In this document: positions 1 to 9,259 of the stretch, piece after piece
How positions within the stretch are numbered: position 1 is the stretch's first letter
Layout of the letters: each line of letters starts with the position of its first letter
Assembly (NCBI GenBank): GCA_020635395.1
Contig: JACJZV010000001.1
Location: forward strand, 248,001 to 312,000
Reading direction: 5' to 3'
Origin: Flavobacteriales bacterium
Lineage (GTDB): Bacteria > Bacteroidota > Bacteroidia > NS11-12g > UBA9320
Length of the DNA: 64,000 nucleotides
Position numbers and translations under genes: made by a program
The notes under the pieces: generated by a model
Told to the model about the DNA's origin: nothing
What the model saw: only the letters and a program-made list of their open reading frames with translations
Databases searched by the model: none

Positions 1-267
1 AAATGGCTACAGTCGGGCATTAATGTGCCTTTAAAATCGGATAGGTTTTACAACTATGTAAAGGCTTTTAGAAAAGAGCTTTTGGAATTGGCCATGGCTA
101 CTGGCCATGAACACCCAAGCCAGTTTACCATGACCGACATAGAAATAAGTATGGGAGATGCCAATTTTACCAAAACACTTAAAGATTGCTTTGGCTATGA
201 CAAACAACGTGTTAAGTTTGAAGGGGCATCCGCCATTATGAATTGTAAATATTTAGGTGGAAAATAA
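1..267 (+). CDS. C-terminal end of a probable FMN-binding glutamate synthase-family protein (5' truncated)
   Basis: The frame is open from the first base of the window, so this is the tail of a longer gene; the GTG at 25 is internal rather than a start. About 88 residues remain. The stretch 'EHPSQFTMTDIEISMGD' followed by a short Phe/Gly-rich tail resembles my recollection of the C-terminus of stand-alone glutamate synthase-like (GltB2-type, FMN-binding) proteins of Bacteroidota. Those proteins have a (beta/alpha)8 FMN domain, which would lie upstream of the window. No catalytic residues are visible here, so the family call rests on this tail alone. The next gene starts 5 bases later and may be cotranscribed. 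Confidence 0.45.
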   Translation, partial: KWLQSGINVPLKSDRFYNYVKAFRKELLELAMATGHEHPSQFTMTDIEISMGDANFTKTLKDCFGYDKQRVKFEGASAIMNCKYLGGK

Positions 268-272
268 GTTGT

Positions 273-1103
273 ATGACAAATAAAGTTTCAGTAAGCAAAG
301 CACACCGCAGGGGCGTTTTCCGAATATTGGTATTGCCAATTATTATCGTAACAATAGTCCTGTCGCTGCTTGTTTGGGGTTTGGTTGTTCAATACATTAC
401 TCCCGTTTTTGCATTAATAACCCTATTAGCAGTTGGTGTATTATTATTTATTTTCTGTCTTTGGCAGGTGGCTTTATGGAAAAAATGGATGGTAGAACAT
501 TCGGCCAATCCAAAAACAAGTGAAGAGCTGGCCAAAACATCCTTCTTGAAAAGATCAATGCTGGCCAACACTCCATTTTTATGGGGCAAAAAGAAAGCGG
601 CTTACCAAGAAAAATATAACCAAAGGTTGGAAGAAATAAATAGGGCTAAGTTGGTTTCTGCCTCCAAAAAATATGGTGGTGATGACGTTATTAAAATTCA
701 TCGTAGTTTAGGCATAATGCCGTGGCTTTCTGTCTTTTTTATTGGTCTTTGTTTGGTCACTATTTGGATTTTTCGATCAAATGAGGATGAAACTACCAAA
801 TTGATTGCTGCCGCAACACATGTTGCCTCGCTGGTTCTCTTAGTTTTATGCGTTCAAAGCATTATTCGTCGTTTAAGAACCGTGATAAAAATTGATGATC
901 GCGAAATTTTAATCAAAAAGGAATTGCTTAAATGGAGCCAGTTAGAGCATATCGATGTGATAAAGGATTCGATTCTTGAATATCGAAAAACGGGCGAAAG
1001 CCAATCCAAGACACTAAAGGTTTCCAACCTAAATCTATCACCCGACTATATTGATGAGCTAATTACGTTCTTTAAAACTATAAAGGACAATTCGTTGGGA
1101 TAG
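273..1103 (+). CDS. Membrane protein of unknown function
   Basis: The product has 276 residues and four likely membrane segments: a hydrophobic pair at about residues 18-65, a basic Lys/Arg-rich cytoplasmic stretch (about 66-140), and a second pair at about 147-205. A hydrophilic C-terminal domain of about 70 residues follows (IKIDDREILIKKELL and onward). That tail resembles the short beta-rich cytoplasmic domains often found after a membrane pair, but I recognise no family. It starts 5 bases after the preceding gene, so the two probably share a transcript. No signal peptide cleavage site or catalytic motif is evident. Confidence 0.7.
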   Translation: MTNKVSVSKAHRRGVFRILVLPIIIVTIVLSLLVWGLVVQYITPVFALITLLAVGVLLFIFCLWQVALWKKWMVEHSANPKTSEELAKTSFLKRSMLANTPFLWGKKKAAYQEKYNQRLEEINRAKLVSASKKYGGDDVIKIHRSLGIMPWLSVFFIGLCLVTIWIFRSNEDETTKLIAAATHVASLVLLVLCVQSIIRRLRTVIKIDDREILIKKELLKWSQLEHIDVIKDSILEYRKTGESQSKTLKVSNLNLSPDYIDELITFFKTIKDNSLG

Positions 1104-1315
1104 TTCGTCTAACAAAATAGACAATAAGTTTCACTTTCTTTTAGCGGCATTATTTTTTAATATACTGATTATCAGTATTTTTTATTTTTTTCTTGAGTTT
1201 TAAATCGATTGGAACAATATCTGAAAAAGGATAAGTGTAATGTGATTTCATAATGTTAAGTAAATATTAATTGAAAGAAAAGATTAACACGACACAATAA
1301 TTCATATTCATTCAA

Positions 1316-3751
1316 TTAGGGTCTGAGGGGCTGCCGGGAGGCAGCTCTTCTCTTTTTATAATGGTTTTTTAACCAAAATATCCCAAGTCCAAAAAGTATA
1401 AATAAAATCAGCCAAACCCATATTCTGCTCAGCAAACTTTCGGATGGATGAATATATAGTGTATTGGTATATAACAATTGACCCGCCCAATAGTAGGGCT
1501 GCTTTTGATTATCCATTATATTTTTGTTTGCTAACCAAGCAAGTTTTGCATCTTTTAGATTTTGGCTAGCAAAAGGCTTTTTATGGTAATCTTCTAAGAA
1601 CCGGGTGGTAAGATTATCCGTGGTAAATTGATTTAAATTCCAAAGTGAGTTTAAAACATGTGAGGATCCGGCAGCTGAAAATGCCCAAGAAACGCTGGTA
1701 ATTCCTTCGCCGGAATATTGTTTTCCTAAGCCTACCTTACATGCATTTATCACACACAAATCGGTCTGGTAGTTCAAATTCAAAATATCCGAAACATAGA
1801 ATTTGCGGTCCGCTAAAACAATATATGAAGCCGCAAAGGCAGAATCTATTGATTGGCCATGGGTGTAATAATGAATAATCTTTGAGTTGGTGGTTGAAAC
1901 CGCTCGGTGATAGTTAGCCGCCGCCCGAGTAAAAGAGAGGCCTTTAAAAGTGGAGCTAAAATTATTGATTAGTCCTTCGCTGTTGGGCAACGAGGCAAAG
2001 TCATGGTTGTAATTTGTCGGAGCAAAACCGACATATGTATATGAAAACTTTGCAGTTCGTGGGTTTGAAGAGATCAAGGCTTCTGCAGAAAAGGCGTAAC
2101 TTATGGTGTATTGATTCATCAAATAGTTGATTCCGCTCCAACTTTTTCCGGTTGGTGCAGTGGGTAATGCCTCAAATGGAAGAAAACTTAGTTCCTGGTC
2201 GGGTATAATTATTAATTGTTGGATGTCTTTTCCATTGCCCAGCAAGGGTTCTATAAAATCATTGAAGATTGCATAACCTATTGTTTTAAATTCATTTAGA
2301 GAAGAATTGGGCGATTGACAAAGTTGATAAAACTTAGGAATCGATGTTAACAACCGTTGATCCAAAATTTGATAGGTAATGTTATTTTTTTGAACCAAAA
2401 AAGCATAAACCGCAAAATCTGAATGGGTATAATGCAAAACAGCCTGATTATCGGCCATTTTTGATTGTAATAGTTTTACCAAAAAGTCTTTTTGGTTTGC
2501 ATTTATTGCACCAAACAACTGCTGATTTATCGAATCTAACGAGGCTCTGAGTTTCGTTTTTTCGCTTTGTTCAGATTCATTTATTTGGTAAAGCAATTGC
2601 ATTCGTTTGGTAACAAGTGCCGTTTGGCTGTTGTTATTTGTAATTCTATTTAAGGCCAATCGCTCTTTGTGCACATTTGATTTGGATTGATCAGCAAATT
2701 CGATGGCTTTTTCCAACCATTTTTGTTCCGAACTTTGACGGTATAAATTGAGGCAAACCTCTATCCCCAATTCCAAATTGACTCTCCTAATTTCGTTTAA
2801 AAATAATTTTGACTTGTCAAACTGATAAAGCTCATGAAAATATTTTGATTGTTTTTCAGATTTGTTTACAAACTCGTATGCCAGTTGATTATTTTTTTCG
2901 GCAACGGATATTTTGGCAAGCAGCATATATGTCTCAATCAGATAAGGATCTTTTGCGTTCGGGTTGTTTTTTAAATCATAAAATTCAAGGTTTTTTACCA
3001 ATTGATTTTTAGCCTTTTGAGGATACGTATTTATTAGCAAATGAGCGTACTCCATCCTCACATGAACCAATTTTCGTTCGTTCAAATCATTTCCGGCAAG
3101 TATAGATTTTTCGAAAAAAACACCAGCCTGTTCAGTATCATTTTGTCGTTTGTAAAACAATGCCTGGTTGAAATAAAAATAGACCAACTGGATATCTTTG
3201 TCCTTTCCTTTTGTTGAGTTCAACAGGTTTTCCGCTTGTTGAAGATAGTTTTTTGCCGAAACAAAGTCTTTCAAAGCAATAGAGGAAAAGCTGAGTCCAT
3301 CCAGCATATCAATTTTTTCAGAAATCAACTTATTTTTTTCGGCAAGTTGATAGCCTTTTAAGAAGTGGTTATAAGCACTATCGTGTTGACTTTTGTTTGT
3401 AAAATAAACTCCCAAATCGTTATGACACCACATTTGCTCAATGTCGTTCTTTTGTTTGGTAAAATACTGTAGGGCAACATAATTCATCTCAATGGCACGG
3501 TCAAAATCGCCAATATTGCTGTATAAATGAGCCAAAGTGTAGCCCAAGGAGATATGCTTAAAAAGTTCGTATTGGGGTTGCGTCGGAATGGTAGAAATCA
3601 ACTTTTGAAGTTGGTTTATTTGAACCACCAACCCTTCTCCCGAATACATGATTTTTTGTTTCTGTTTTTTTAACTCTTCAAGGCTTTGGGCAGACACACC
3701 AAAAATGCCTGCAAAAACGAGAGCTAATATGCCAAATGCAATTTTTTGCAT
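1316..3751 (-). CDS. Periplasmic TPR-CHAT domain protein (caspase-like peptidase fold)
   Basis: The product has 811 residues. It begins with a cleavable signal peptide (residues 1-21, ending FGVSAQ). Helical TPR-like repeats follow to about residue 400, then a linker and a CHAT domain (about 500-760). The CHAT catalytic pair is retained: His in HYYTHG (H631) and Cys in NACKVGLG (C671). A C-terminal membrane helix (about 775-792) is followed by a strongly basic tail, so the bulk should sit in the periplasm, tethered to the inner membrane. CHAT proteins are clan CD cysteine peptidases related to separase and to the TPR-CHAT subunit of type III-E CRISPR Craspase. The gene lies downstream of an ECF-regulated gene and near a sigma/anti-sigma pair, which suggests a signalling protease. 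The substrate is unknown. Confidence 0.85.
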   Translation of the reverse strand: MQKIAFGILALVFAGIFGVSAQSLEELKKQKQKIMYSGEGLVVQINQLQKLISTIPTQPQYELFKHISLGYTLAHLYSNIGDFDRAIEMNYVALQYFTKQKNDIEQMWCHNDLGVYFTNKSQHDSAYNHFLKGYQLAEKNKLISEKIDMLDGLSFSSIALKDFVSAKNYLQQAENLLNSTKGKDKDIQLVYFYFNQALFYKRQNDTEQAGVFFEKSILAGNDLNERKLVHVRMEYAHLLINTYPQKAKNQLVKNLEFYDLKNNPNAKDPYLIETYMLLAKISVAEKNNQLAYEFVNKSEKQSKYFHELYQFDKSKLFLNEIRRVNLELGIEVCLNLYRQSSEQKWLEKAIEFADQSKSNVHKERLALNRITNNNSQTALVTKRMQLLYQINESEQSEKTKLRASLDSINQQLFGAINANQKDFLVKLLQSKMADNQAVLHYTHSDFAVYAFLVQKNNITYQILDQRLLTSIPKFYQLCQSPNSSLNEFKTIGYAIFNDFIEPLLGNGKDIQQLIIIPDQELSFLPFEALPTAPTGKSWSGINYLMNQYTISYAFSAEALISSNPRTAKFSYTYVGFAPTNYNHDFASLPNSEGLINNFSSTFKGLSFTRAAANYHRAVSTTNSKIIHYYTHGQSIDSAFAASYIVLADRKFYVSDILNLNYQTDLCVINACKVGLGKQYSGEGITSVSWAFSAAGSSHVLNSLWNLNQFTTDNLTTRFLEDYHKKPFASQNLKDAKLAWLANKNIMDNQKQPYYWAGQLLYTNTLYIHPSESLLSRIWVWLILFILFGLGIFWLKNHYKKRRAASRQPLRP

Positions 3752-3752
3752 A

Positions 3753-3785
3753 AAAAAAGAGTGCCAATAATAAGCACTCTTTTTT
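3753..3785 (-). terminator. Intrinsic terminator after the T9SS cargo gene
   Basis: A perfect 12-bp stem (3753-3764 with 3774-3785) encloses a 9-nt loop. Its outer arms are A-tract and T-tract, so it can work in either direction. It lies between the stop of the T9SS-sorted gene (3817) and the start of the TPR-CHAT gene (3751). Leftward transcription from the ECF-type promoter would meet it before the CHAT gene, so CHAT expression may depend on read-through or on its own start. Confidence 0.8.
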
Positions 3786-3816
3786 AGAATCTCTCGAATT
3801 GAGCGGAATTTAAGAC

Positions 3817-5400
3817 TTACAATTTCATAATTCGGGAAGTGTAAATAGTGCCTTCGGCTTCCAATTTTAACAGATAAAAACCCTCCGCCAATTGGCTCAT
3901 ATCCAGTTCATGATTTTTTATTTCAGCAAAATATTGCCTTCCAATTGCGTCTATCAATACAGCTTTTTCTACACCCAAAACAGGTATTTTCAACTTCACT
4001 ACATCGGTTGTTGGGTTGGGGTAAACCAGCAAATAATTCATTTCATTTTTGGGTTTTGAAATTGAGACCTTTCCACCGTTATGGTTGGAAGTGTTGCCGC
4101 AAACTATTTCGTAAAGTTTTCGATTAAGAGAGTCATTCACATCGGGTAAAAAACACCCTTTTCCACCAATGGGTATCACATCGGCTTCGGTTTCAATAGG
4201 GTCTAAATCTTCAAACCAAATGGTGGCCTTGTTGGCTAGGCAATAGCAACTGTTGTTTCTGTTGTATTGCAGGGTATCTTCTTTATCAATATATGCCGAA
4301 AATTTTACCCAACCTTGTGTTTCATTAATTGGCACGATGCCATTTTGATTGGTGCCTCTAATATTTACCCGAGAGTTGGTCATGTTTCCAATTTTCCAAA
4401 CCAACTTTTTTTGATTTGGATAATAATTGAAGGCAGTAACGGCGTGGCTGCTTCCGGTTGGGCTAAAAAAAGTTAAATGTGGCGGCAATTTATCTTCAAT
4501 AGTAATAGAATCAACAGGGCCTCGGCCAATGTTTTGGTAATGAATAGTGTATTCCACCAAGGTTTGATTTTGGCGAGCGGCCATATCTAGGTCCACATTT
4601 ATGCCGGCCACATCCGCCTGTTTGTAGTTGGGGTCGTATGGGCCAATGCTAATGAGGGCTGTTGCCTCCATTTCTGTACACGGCACGTTAATCGGATTGC
4701 TAATCGTATATAAAAACATTGCACTGTCGCCATCATTGCCCATCACATTAAACCGAACGACCAGTGTTTGCTCTGCTGTTGCCGTTCCACTATAGTCAAA
4801 AGTAATTCTGCCACCTATAATGGGGTCGAAATGCAAATTTGGCAACGTGTTCATAGGGGTTGGATTGCTTAAAAGCATATCATCAAAAGTTAATTCATAA
4901 AGATATGAATCTAGTTTTGGGCATTGCCCTCTAAGCGGTAAAATAACATACAATTGCTTTCCTACTTTGGCTTCCGCATGAAACCCAATCGGAGCATTGG
5001 TGTAGTCTCCGTTTAATCCTGTGCCGGTGTTTGTAACATTAATGGTATCAATAAAAACAACTTGCCCCACTGTTTCGGGTCGCTTTCGTGGAGTTAAAAC
5101 CAGTGTAACTTCATGCGAACCTATATTATGAAAAATAAACTTTGCAACTTGCGAATGGCTCACTATTCCTTCATCGGTTATCCAAAAATAACTCCAACCT
5201 TCATCGGGCATTTGTCCGTTGGCATTCTCATAATAACCTGGGTAATCATTTTCATGGTTAAAAGTTATTTGGGTGGTGTCAGGTAGTAAAGTTGTTGTTG
5301 TAAAATCGGCGGACCATGCTAACGATATGGCAAATAGCAACATTAACGCTGTTACAGCTCTTAGTTGCAGATTTTTGATAATTCTTGTTGCGTAAATCAT
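3817..5400 (-). CDS. T9SS-secreted protein with DUF11-like repeat and C-terminal sorting domain
   Basis: The product has 527 residues. It has an N-terminal signal peptide (hydrophobic stretch near residues 15-30), beta-rich central domains, and a DUF11/conserved-repeat-type segment around YTIHYQNIGRGPVDSITI and DKLPPHLTF (about residues 285-325). It ends in a typical type A T9SS sorting domain: LVYPNPTTDVVKLKI, DAIGRQ, then GFYLLKLE and a final RIMKL. Such proteins are exported by Sec, moved across the outer membrane by the type IX system and usually anchored to surface lipopolysaccharide. The gene is divergent from the sigma-factor gene, and a copy of the shared ECF-type promoter motif lies upstream (5421-5445). 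Its specific role is unknown. Confidence 0.85.
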   Translation of the reverse strand: MIYATRIIKNLQLRAVTALMLLFAISLAWSADFTTTTLLPDTTQITFNHENDYPGYYENANGQMPDEGWSYFWITDEGIVSHSQVAKFIFHNIGSHEVTLVLTPRKRPETVGQVVFIDTINVTNTGTGLNGDYTNAPIGFHAEAKVGKQLYVILPLRGQCPKLDSYLYELTFDDMLLSNPTPMNTLPNLHFDPIIGGRITFDYSGTATAEQTLVVRFNVMGNDGDSAMFLYTISNPINVPCTEMEATALISIGPYDPNYKQADVAGINVDLDMAARQNQTLVEYTIHYQNIGRGPVDSITIEDKLPPHLTFFSPTGSSHAVTAFNYYPNQKKLVWKIGNMTNSRVNIRGTNQNGIVPINETQGWVKFSAYIDKEDTLQYNRNNSCYCLANKATIWFEDLDPIETEADVIPIGGKGCFLPDVNDSLNRKLYEIVCGNTSNHNGGKVSISKPKNEMNYLLVYPNPTTDVVKLKIPVLGVEKAVLIDAIGRQYFAEIKNHELDMSQLAEGFYLLKLEAEGTIYTSRIMKL

Positions 5401-5420
5401 TGTTTTATTTTTTGGGTTAA

Positions 5421-5445
5421 GTACCTCAACATCACAAAACCTAAT
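5421..5445 (-). promoter_or_regulatory. Putative ECF sigma promoter for the T9SS cargo gene
   Basis: Read on the minus strand the site is ATTAG, 16 bases, GTACTT. It has the same TTAGGT/GTAC arrangement and exactly the same spacing as three plus-strand sites at 5533, 7041 and 11273. The GTAC half ends about 20 bases upstream of the ATG at 5400. Confidence 0.6.
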
Positions 5446-5532
5446 TTGCTGATGCGAAAAATCCGAAAATACTACGTTTTATTTCAATACTAAAAATTTG
5501 AATGGTTTTTCTCTTAAAAAAACAAACCTCAT

Positions 5533-5559
5533 GTTAGATTCTTTGTCATTGCCGTACTA
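5533..5559 (+). promoter_or_regulatory. Putative autoregulatory ECF sigma promoter
   Basis: GTTAG at 5533-5537 and GTACTA at 5554-5559 are separated by 16 bases. The site lies upstream of the sigma gene and matches sites in front of 7082 and 11316, as expected if the sigma factor drives its own operon. If GTAC is the -10 element, transcription would begin near the ATG at 5565. That favours the internal start at 5697, with a leader of about 130 nt. Confidence 0.65.
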
Positions 5560-5696
5560 TACCTATGAAATCAAGAAAAATGATTGAAAATGATTTTGTA
5601 AAATATACGGCTTATGCACCCTTGCACACATTTCAGACAGATGCTACTCACCTTTGCTATTCATTTTCAGAAAGGTTAATTTTGACCTTTGATTAT

Positions 5697-6290
5697 ATGT
5701 TTCGCAAAAAAGTAATTAGTCCTTTCCCTAATGATGACAGCTTAATTTTTGCCATTAAAGGTAATGAAGCCGAGCGAAACATTGCCGTGCTACATATTTT
5801 GAATCAAGAAGGCGATAAAATTAAAAGTACGCTTTTATCACTTGTTCAGGATAAAGATGAGGTGGATGACATTTTTTATGAAGGCATGGCTGCTTTTGTG
5901 CTCAATGTGCGAAAGGGCTTGTTTGAGCAAAACAGTAAAATAAGCACCTATATTATTGCTATTTGCAAACGAATTTGGTTTAAGAAACTTCGCAAAAAAC
6001 AGGTTCATCAAAAATGGGAAGAAACACAGGATAATGAAATTTCCTACGAACACAGCTTTCCGCTGATTTCAAATGAGTTAAAACAAAATTTAAATAAAGT
6101 GCTTAGCACACTTAAAGATAAATGCAAAGAAGTGCTCAACCTTTGGGCATTGAATTACAACATGACCGAAATTGCCGAACAACTTGGTTATCAAAATTCG
6201 CAGGTGGTTATGAATAAGAAAAATCTTTGCCTGAAAGAAATAAGAATTCAAATTCAACAAAACCCTTCAATTCTTGATTTATTGAACTAA
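5697..6290 (+). CDS. ECF-type sigma-70 family RNA polymerase sigma factor
   Basis: The product has 197 residues from the ATG at 5697 (MFRKK). The frame stays open upstream to ATGs at 5565 and 5580, but those 44 extra residues do not look like sigma sequence and overlap the probable transcription start. Region 2 covers about residues 15-110 (DEVDDIFYEGM, then STYIIAICKRIWFKKLRKK). Region 4 is a helix-turn-helix near residues 135-185 (LKDKCKEVLNLWAL, NMTEIAEQLGY). There is no region 1.1 or 3, as is usual for extracytoplasmic-function sigmas. The stop is separated by one base from the ATG of a membrane-anchored putative anti-sigma, so the two are translationally linked. It probably recognises the GTTAG-N16-GTAC sites in this locus. 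Confidence 0.85.
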   Translation: MFRKKVISPFPNDDSLIFAIKGNEAERNIAVLHILNQEGDKIKSTLLSLVQDKDEVDDIFYEGMAAFVLNVRKGLFEQNSKISTYIIAICKRIWFKKLRKKQVHQKWEETQDNEISYEHSFPLISNELKQNLNKVLSTLKDKCKEVLNLWALNYNMTEIAEQLGYQNSQVVMNKKNLCLKEIRIQIQQNPSILDLLN

Positions 6291-6291
6291 A

Positions 6292-7011
6292 ATGGAAAAT
6301 TACGAAACATTGATTGAGAAGTATTTTGATGGAGTTATTAGTCCAGACGAACTGACTCTCTATAAAAAATTATATGCCCAAGATGAGAATTTTAGAAAAG
6401 AAGTGGCACTTTTTGAGGCAGCTCATAATGTAGCAAACGCCCAAACTCTTGCCGATTTAAAAGACCAAATTAGGCAGTTTGACAAACCCATTGATAAACA
6501 GAGTTATGGTTGGCTAAAATATGCAGCTTCGCTATTGATTGTGGGTGCTGCCGGTTTAATTTTGTATGCCAATTGGCAACTTACAGAAAGTAAAATTTAC
6601 CGTTCATCCTATTCGTCAGTTCCTGATTATGTAACGGTTTTGGGGGGAGAAAAAAGTTTGGTTGACTCCGCCATGGAATATTACAACACCCAACAATTTG
6701 AGAAAGCTGCCAAGGTTTTTCAGACTATTCAACCTGCAAATGATACCACATTATTTTATGGCGGAATGTGTTTTATGGAGCTGAGTGAGCCGGAAAAAGC
6801 CATCGAAAATTTGGGAAAAGTAAAAGGTATGTGGTTTGATATTGCACAATATAATTTGGCTTTGGCCTATTTAAATCTAAAGCAAAATGAAAAGGCAGAA
6901 AATGTTCTAAGCAAATTAATAGAGTCAAACTCAACCGATGAAGTAATTAAACGAAAAGGCCAAAAGCTGCTCAACAAATTAAGAAATCCGTTGAGAAAAT
7001 TGGTGTTTTAA
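6292..7011 (+). CDS. Putative membrane-anchored anti-sigma factor with periplasmic TPR-like domain
   Basis: The product has 239 residues. An N-terminal cytoplasmic helical domain (1-70, with YFDGVISPDEL near the start, as in many anti-sigma proteins of this phylum) is followed by one membrane helix at about 75-95 and a periplasmic C-terminal half. That half contains TPR-like repeats (AMEYYNTQQFEKAAKVFQTI, then FYGGMCFMELSEPEKAIENL). The gene begins one base after the sigma stop. Topology, position and the EYF/SPDE-type N-terminus support an anti-sigma role. The TPR half could sense or be cleaved by a periplasmic partner such as the nearby CHAT protein (inference). No zinc-binding HxxxCxxC motif is present. 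Confidence 0.7.
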   Translation: MENYETLIEKYFDGVISPDELTLYKKLYAQDENFRKEVALFEAAHNVANAQTLADLKDQIRQFDKPIDKQSYGWLKYAASLLIVGAAGLILYANWQLTESKIYRSSYSSVPDYVTVLGGEKSLVDSAMEYYNTQQFEKAAKVFQTIQPANDTTLFYGGMCFMELSEPEKAIENLGKVKGMWFDIAQYNLALAYLNLKQNEKAENVLSKLIESNSTDEVIKRKGQKLLNKLRNPLRKLVF

Positions 7012-7040
7012 AATTTTTCAAAAAAAAATCTCAAACTCAG

Positions 7041-7067
7041 GTTAGGTTTTTCATTGCAACCGTACAA
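7041..7067 (+). promoter_or_regulatory. Putative ECF sigma promoter for the 7082-11247 operon
   Basis: GTTAG (7041-7045), 16 bases, GTACAA (7062-7067). The GTAC half also sits inside a short perfect inverted repeat, ACCGT-acaa-ACGGT, at 7060-7073. The site ends 14 bases before the ATG at 7082. Confidence 0.6.
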
Positions 7068-7081
7068 ACGGTAAAAATGTA

Positions 7082-9259
7082 ATGAAAAATATCGTTGTAA
7101 ATTTCCAGAAAGGGAAAAATCCGCCGCTACTCAGTTGGTCAAAATGGGTTAAGCTATTTCTTCCCCTTTTAGTTTTGATTGGTGCTTTCAATACTTCTTT
7201 AGCACAAACAAATTTGACCGTTAAACCCTATGTTGGTTACAACAAACCCTTAGGTAATTTTAGAGATTTTGCTCAAAATGGTTACGATTTTGGTCTTTCA
7301 ATTGATTATCTTTTTTCCAAAAATTTTGGGTTCGGTTTTGATTTTAATCAACAAAACAACAACCCCAAAAATCCATTTGATTTTTCTGTAATTCCTTACA
7401 ATCCGGGTTTATATACGGTTTCAAACACACAAAGTGGGAAATGGCAGGCAACTACCTTTGGTTTTGGGCCTGTTTACTATTATGCAGTATTCTCACCAAA
7501 CTTTGGAACGGAGTTGTATATAAAACCGGGAGTTTCTTTCGTAAAAATCCCCAAGTACCAAACCACGTTTAACTATCAAGGAATTTCGAGAGATTTATTT
7601 AACCTCAATCAACACTCGGTTTCAACTTTTGGGCTGACAACCGGAATAAGATTTAATTATAAAATTGGCAACAATACCAAGATTTTTGTTAATCCGCAGC
7701 ACGTTTACACCGCAGCCAAGGTCAATTACACCTACCGAGAAGTGAACAATGCTTTCCGTGTTGACCAAAATGGGCAGGTGCAGTTTAATCCAGGATTGTT
7801 GGTTGAGCAACCAGCCATTGAAAAACAATTTAACGTATCTTATTTTAACCTGAATTTAGGAATTTCACACAATTTCGGAAAGTCAAACGCTGCAAGTAAC
7901 CTTAGTGAAAAAAAAACCGATTGTAGAGCAGCCAATCTAAAATCGCCACCCGACCAAAAAAATTATTATTTATCCGAAAAAGAAAGGCCAGATTTTGAAT
8001 GGAATGATGACAACAGAAACACTCCGAAATTTTATGTCCTCAAAATAGTTGATGATAAAAACAACCTAATTTATTCTACCCAAACAAAAAAGCAAAGCGT
8101 AAAGCACAACAGGGAGTTGGAGTCCGTCTATCAGGCACATTTTAACGAAAAAGGAAAAACGCTTGGTTGGAAGGTAGAATCGCATTTTGACGAGTGTGGG
8201 ATTTTAGAAAGCGAAACCCAATATATTCAAGGCTATACAAGAAGTGTGGGTTTAGTTGCCGATTTACTTGAGGTAGAATGCAAACCAGCAGCCTTTGACA
8301 CGCTTGGCTTTGTTCATTACTATGGCAGAGTTTGTTTGAAAAATGCAGGCACCACCAATATAGTTATTCCAAGTCAGACATTTTATGCAAAAGACCCCAC
8401 AGGAACGAACCCCGACCAAGTTGCCAACCCTGTTTCAAGAAATATTGGTGGCTTGTTGACCCCAGTTCCGGTGCTCCCAATAACCTTAATCCCTGGGCAA
8501 AATATTTGCTTTTGGGTGGAGTTTAAACGTCCCATTGGCGAGCAAAACACCGAATTTTATCTGAACTACCAACAGCAAAATTCGGCCACGGTATTAAATG
8601 AAATTGCTCCGGCAAAATTGCCGTCGTGCATTTGCAACGTGTGTAAAGGTTGGAAAATAGTTTCGACAAATGAGAAGTTTTGGCAACTTAATACCAGCAA
8701 AACCAACATGAAAATACGAACCGATTTTCAACTATTGAATGCCAACCCAATTAAAGAAATAAAAGCCGAAATAATTAGTGTAGAACACAATGTAAATGAT
8801 GAGCAATGCCGCACTTGCACAAAGCATGATGAGCAAATGGGGCTGTTTTATAATGGTTATGGATCTGGAAGAATTTATTCAAGCAATGGCTGGCAAAATA
8901 GCGGGCAAGCACAAAACTCCGACGGCAGCAACGATAATTATTTCAACGAGTTTACATGGGTTGCCCAAACGAGTCAAGGTGTGGACATGTCTGTTCTTCC
9001 TGCCAAAATGATTATGATGAATTTGAATTTGCCCCAATTGAGCAAATTAGAATGTTGCACAGGCACTTACACTGTCTGCATTCGCTACACATTTACCGAC
9101 ATTAATTGTCAAACCTGCGATACAGTTATCTGCTATGAGTATAAAAGCAATCAAAACTCCGGCAATGGAACCGGAACCGGACAAGATGGGGGACTGGACA
9201 CCGATGTTTCTCAAAATGAAAAAGATGAAGTTTTAACTCCTAAAAAATTAAAAAAATGA
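7082..9259 (+). CDS. Outer-membrane beta-barrel protein with C-terminal Cys-rich domain
   Basis: The product has 725 residues. The signal sequence is at about residues 23-42 (ends TSLAQ). The N-terminal third (about 45-265) looks like an eight-stranded-type beta-barrel with alternating aromatic strands and FGFGPVYYY. A linker and a segment like a fibronectin/wrapping domain follow (PDFEWNDDN). The last ~170 residues are Cys-rich: CICNVC, DEQCRTC, LECC, VCIRY, CQTCDTVIC. This Cys-rich domain recurs in the next gene's product. The extreme C-terminus is Gly/Lys-rich with no sorting domain. It overlaps the next gene by 4 bases (ATGA), indicating translational coupling, and is preceded by an ECF-type promoter. 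Function unknown; probably part of a cell-surface structure. Confidence 0.7.
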   Translation: MKNIVVNFQKGKNPPLLSWSKWVKLFLPLLVLIGAFNTSLAQTNLTVKPYVGYNKPLGNFRDFAQNGYDFGLSIDYLFSKNFGFGFDFNQQNNNPKNPFDFSVIPYNPGLYTVSNTQSGKWQATTFGFGPVYYYAVFSPNFGTELYIKPGVSFVKIPKYQTTFNYQGISRDLFNLNQHSVSTFGLTTGIRFNYKIGNNTKIFVNPQHVYTAAKVNYTYREVNNAFRVDQNGQVQFNPGLLVEQPAIEKQFNVSYFNLNLGISHNFGKSNAASNLSEKKTDCRAANLKSPPDQKNYYLSEKERPDFEWNDDNRNTPKFYVLKIVDDKNNLIYSTQTKKQSVKHNRELESVYQAHFNEKGKTLGWKVESHFDECGILESETQYIQGYTRSVGLVADLLEVECKPAAFDTLGFVHYYGRVCLKNAGTTNIVIPSQTFYAKDPTGTNPDQVANPVSRNIGGLLTPVPVLPITLIPGQNICFWVEFKRPIGEQNTEFYLNYQQQNSATVLNEIAPAKLPSCICNVCKGWKIVSTNEKFWQLNTSKTNMKIRTDFQLLNANPIKEIKAEIISVEHNVNDEQCRTCTKHDEQMGLFYNGYGSGRIYSSNGWQNSGQAQNSDGSNDNYFNEFTWVAQTSQGVDMSVLPAKMIMMNLNLPQLSKLECCTGTYTVCIRYTFTDINCQTCDTVICYEYKSNQNSGNGTGTGQDGGLDTDVSQNEKDEVLTPKKLKK

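Noticed and set aside
5565..5696. N-terminal extension of the sigma factor
   Set aside because: The extra 44 residues do not resemble sigma region sequence and begin within about 10 bases of the likely -10 element, so the internal ATG was chosen.
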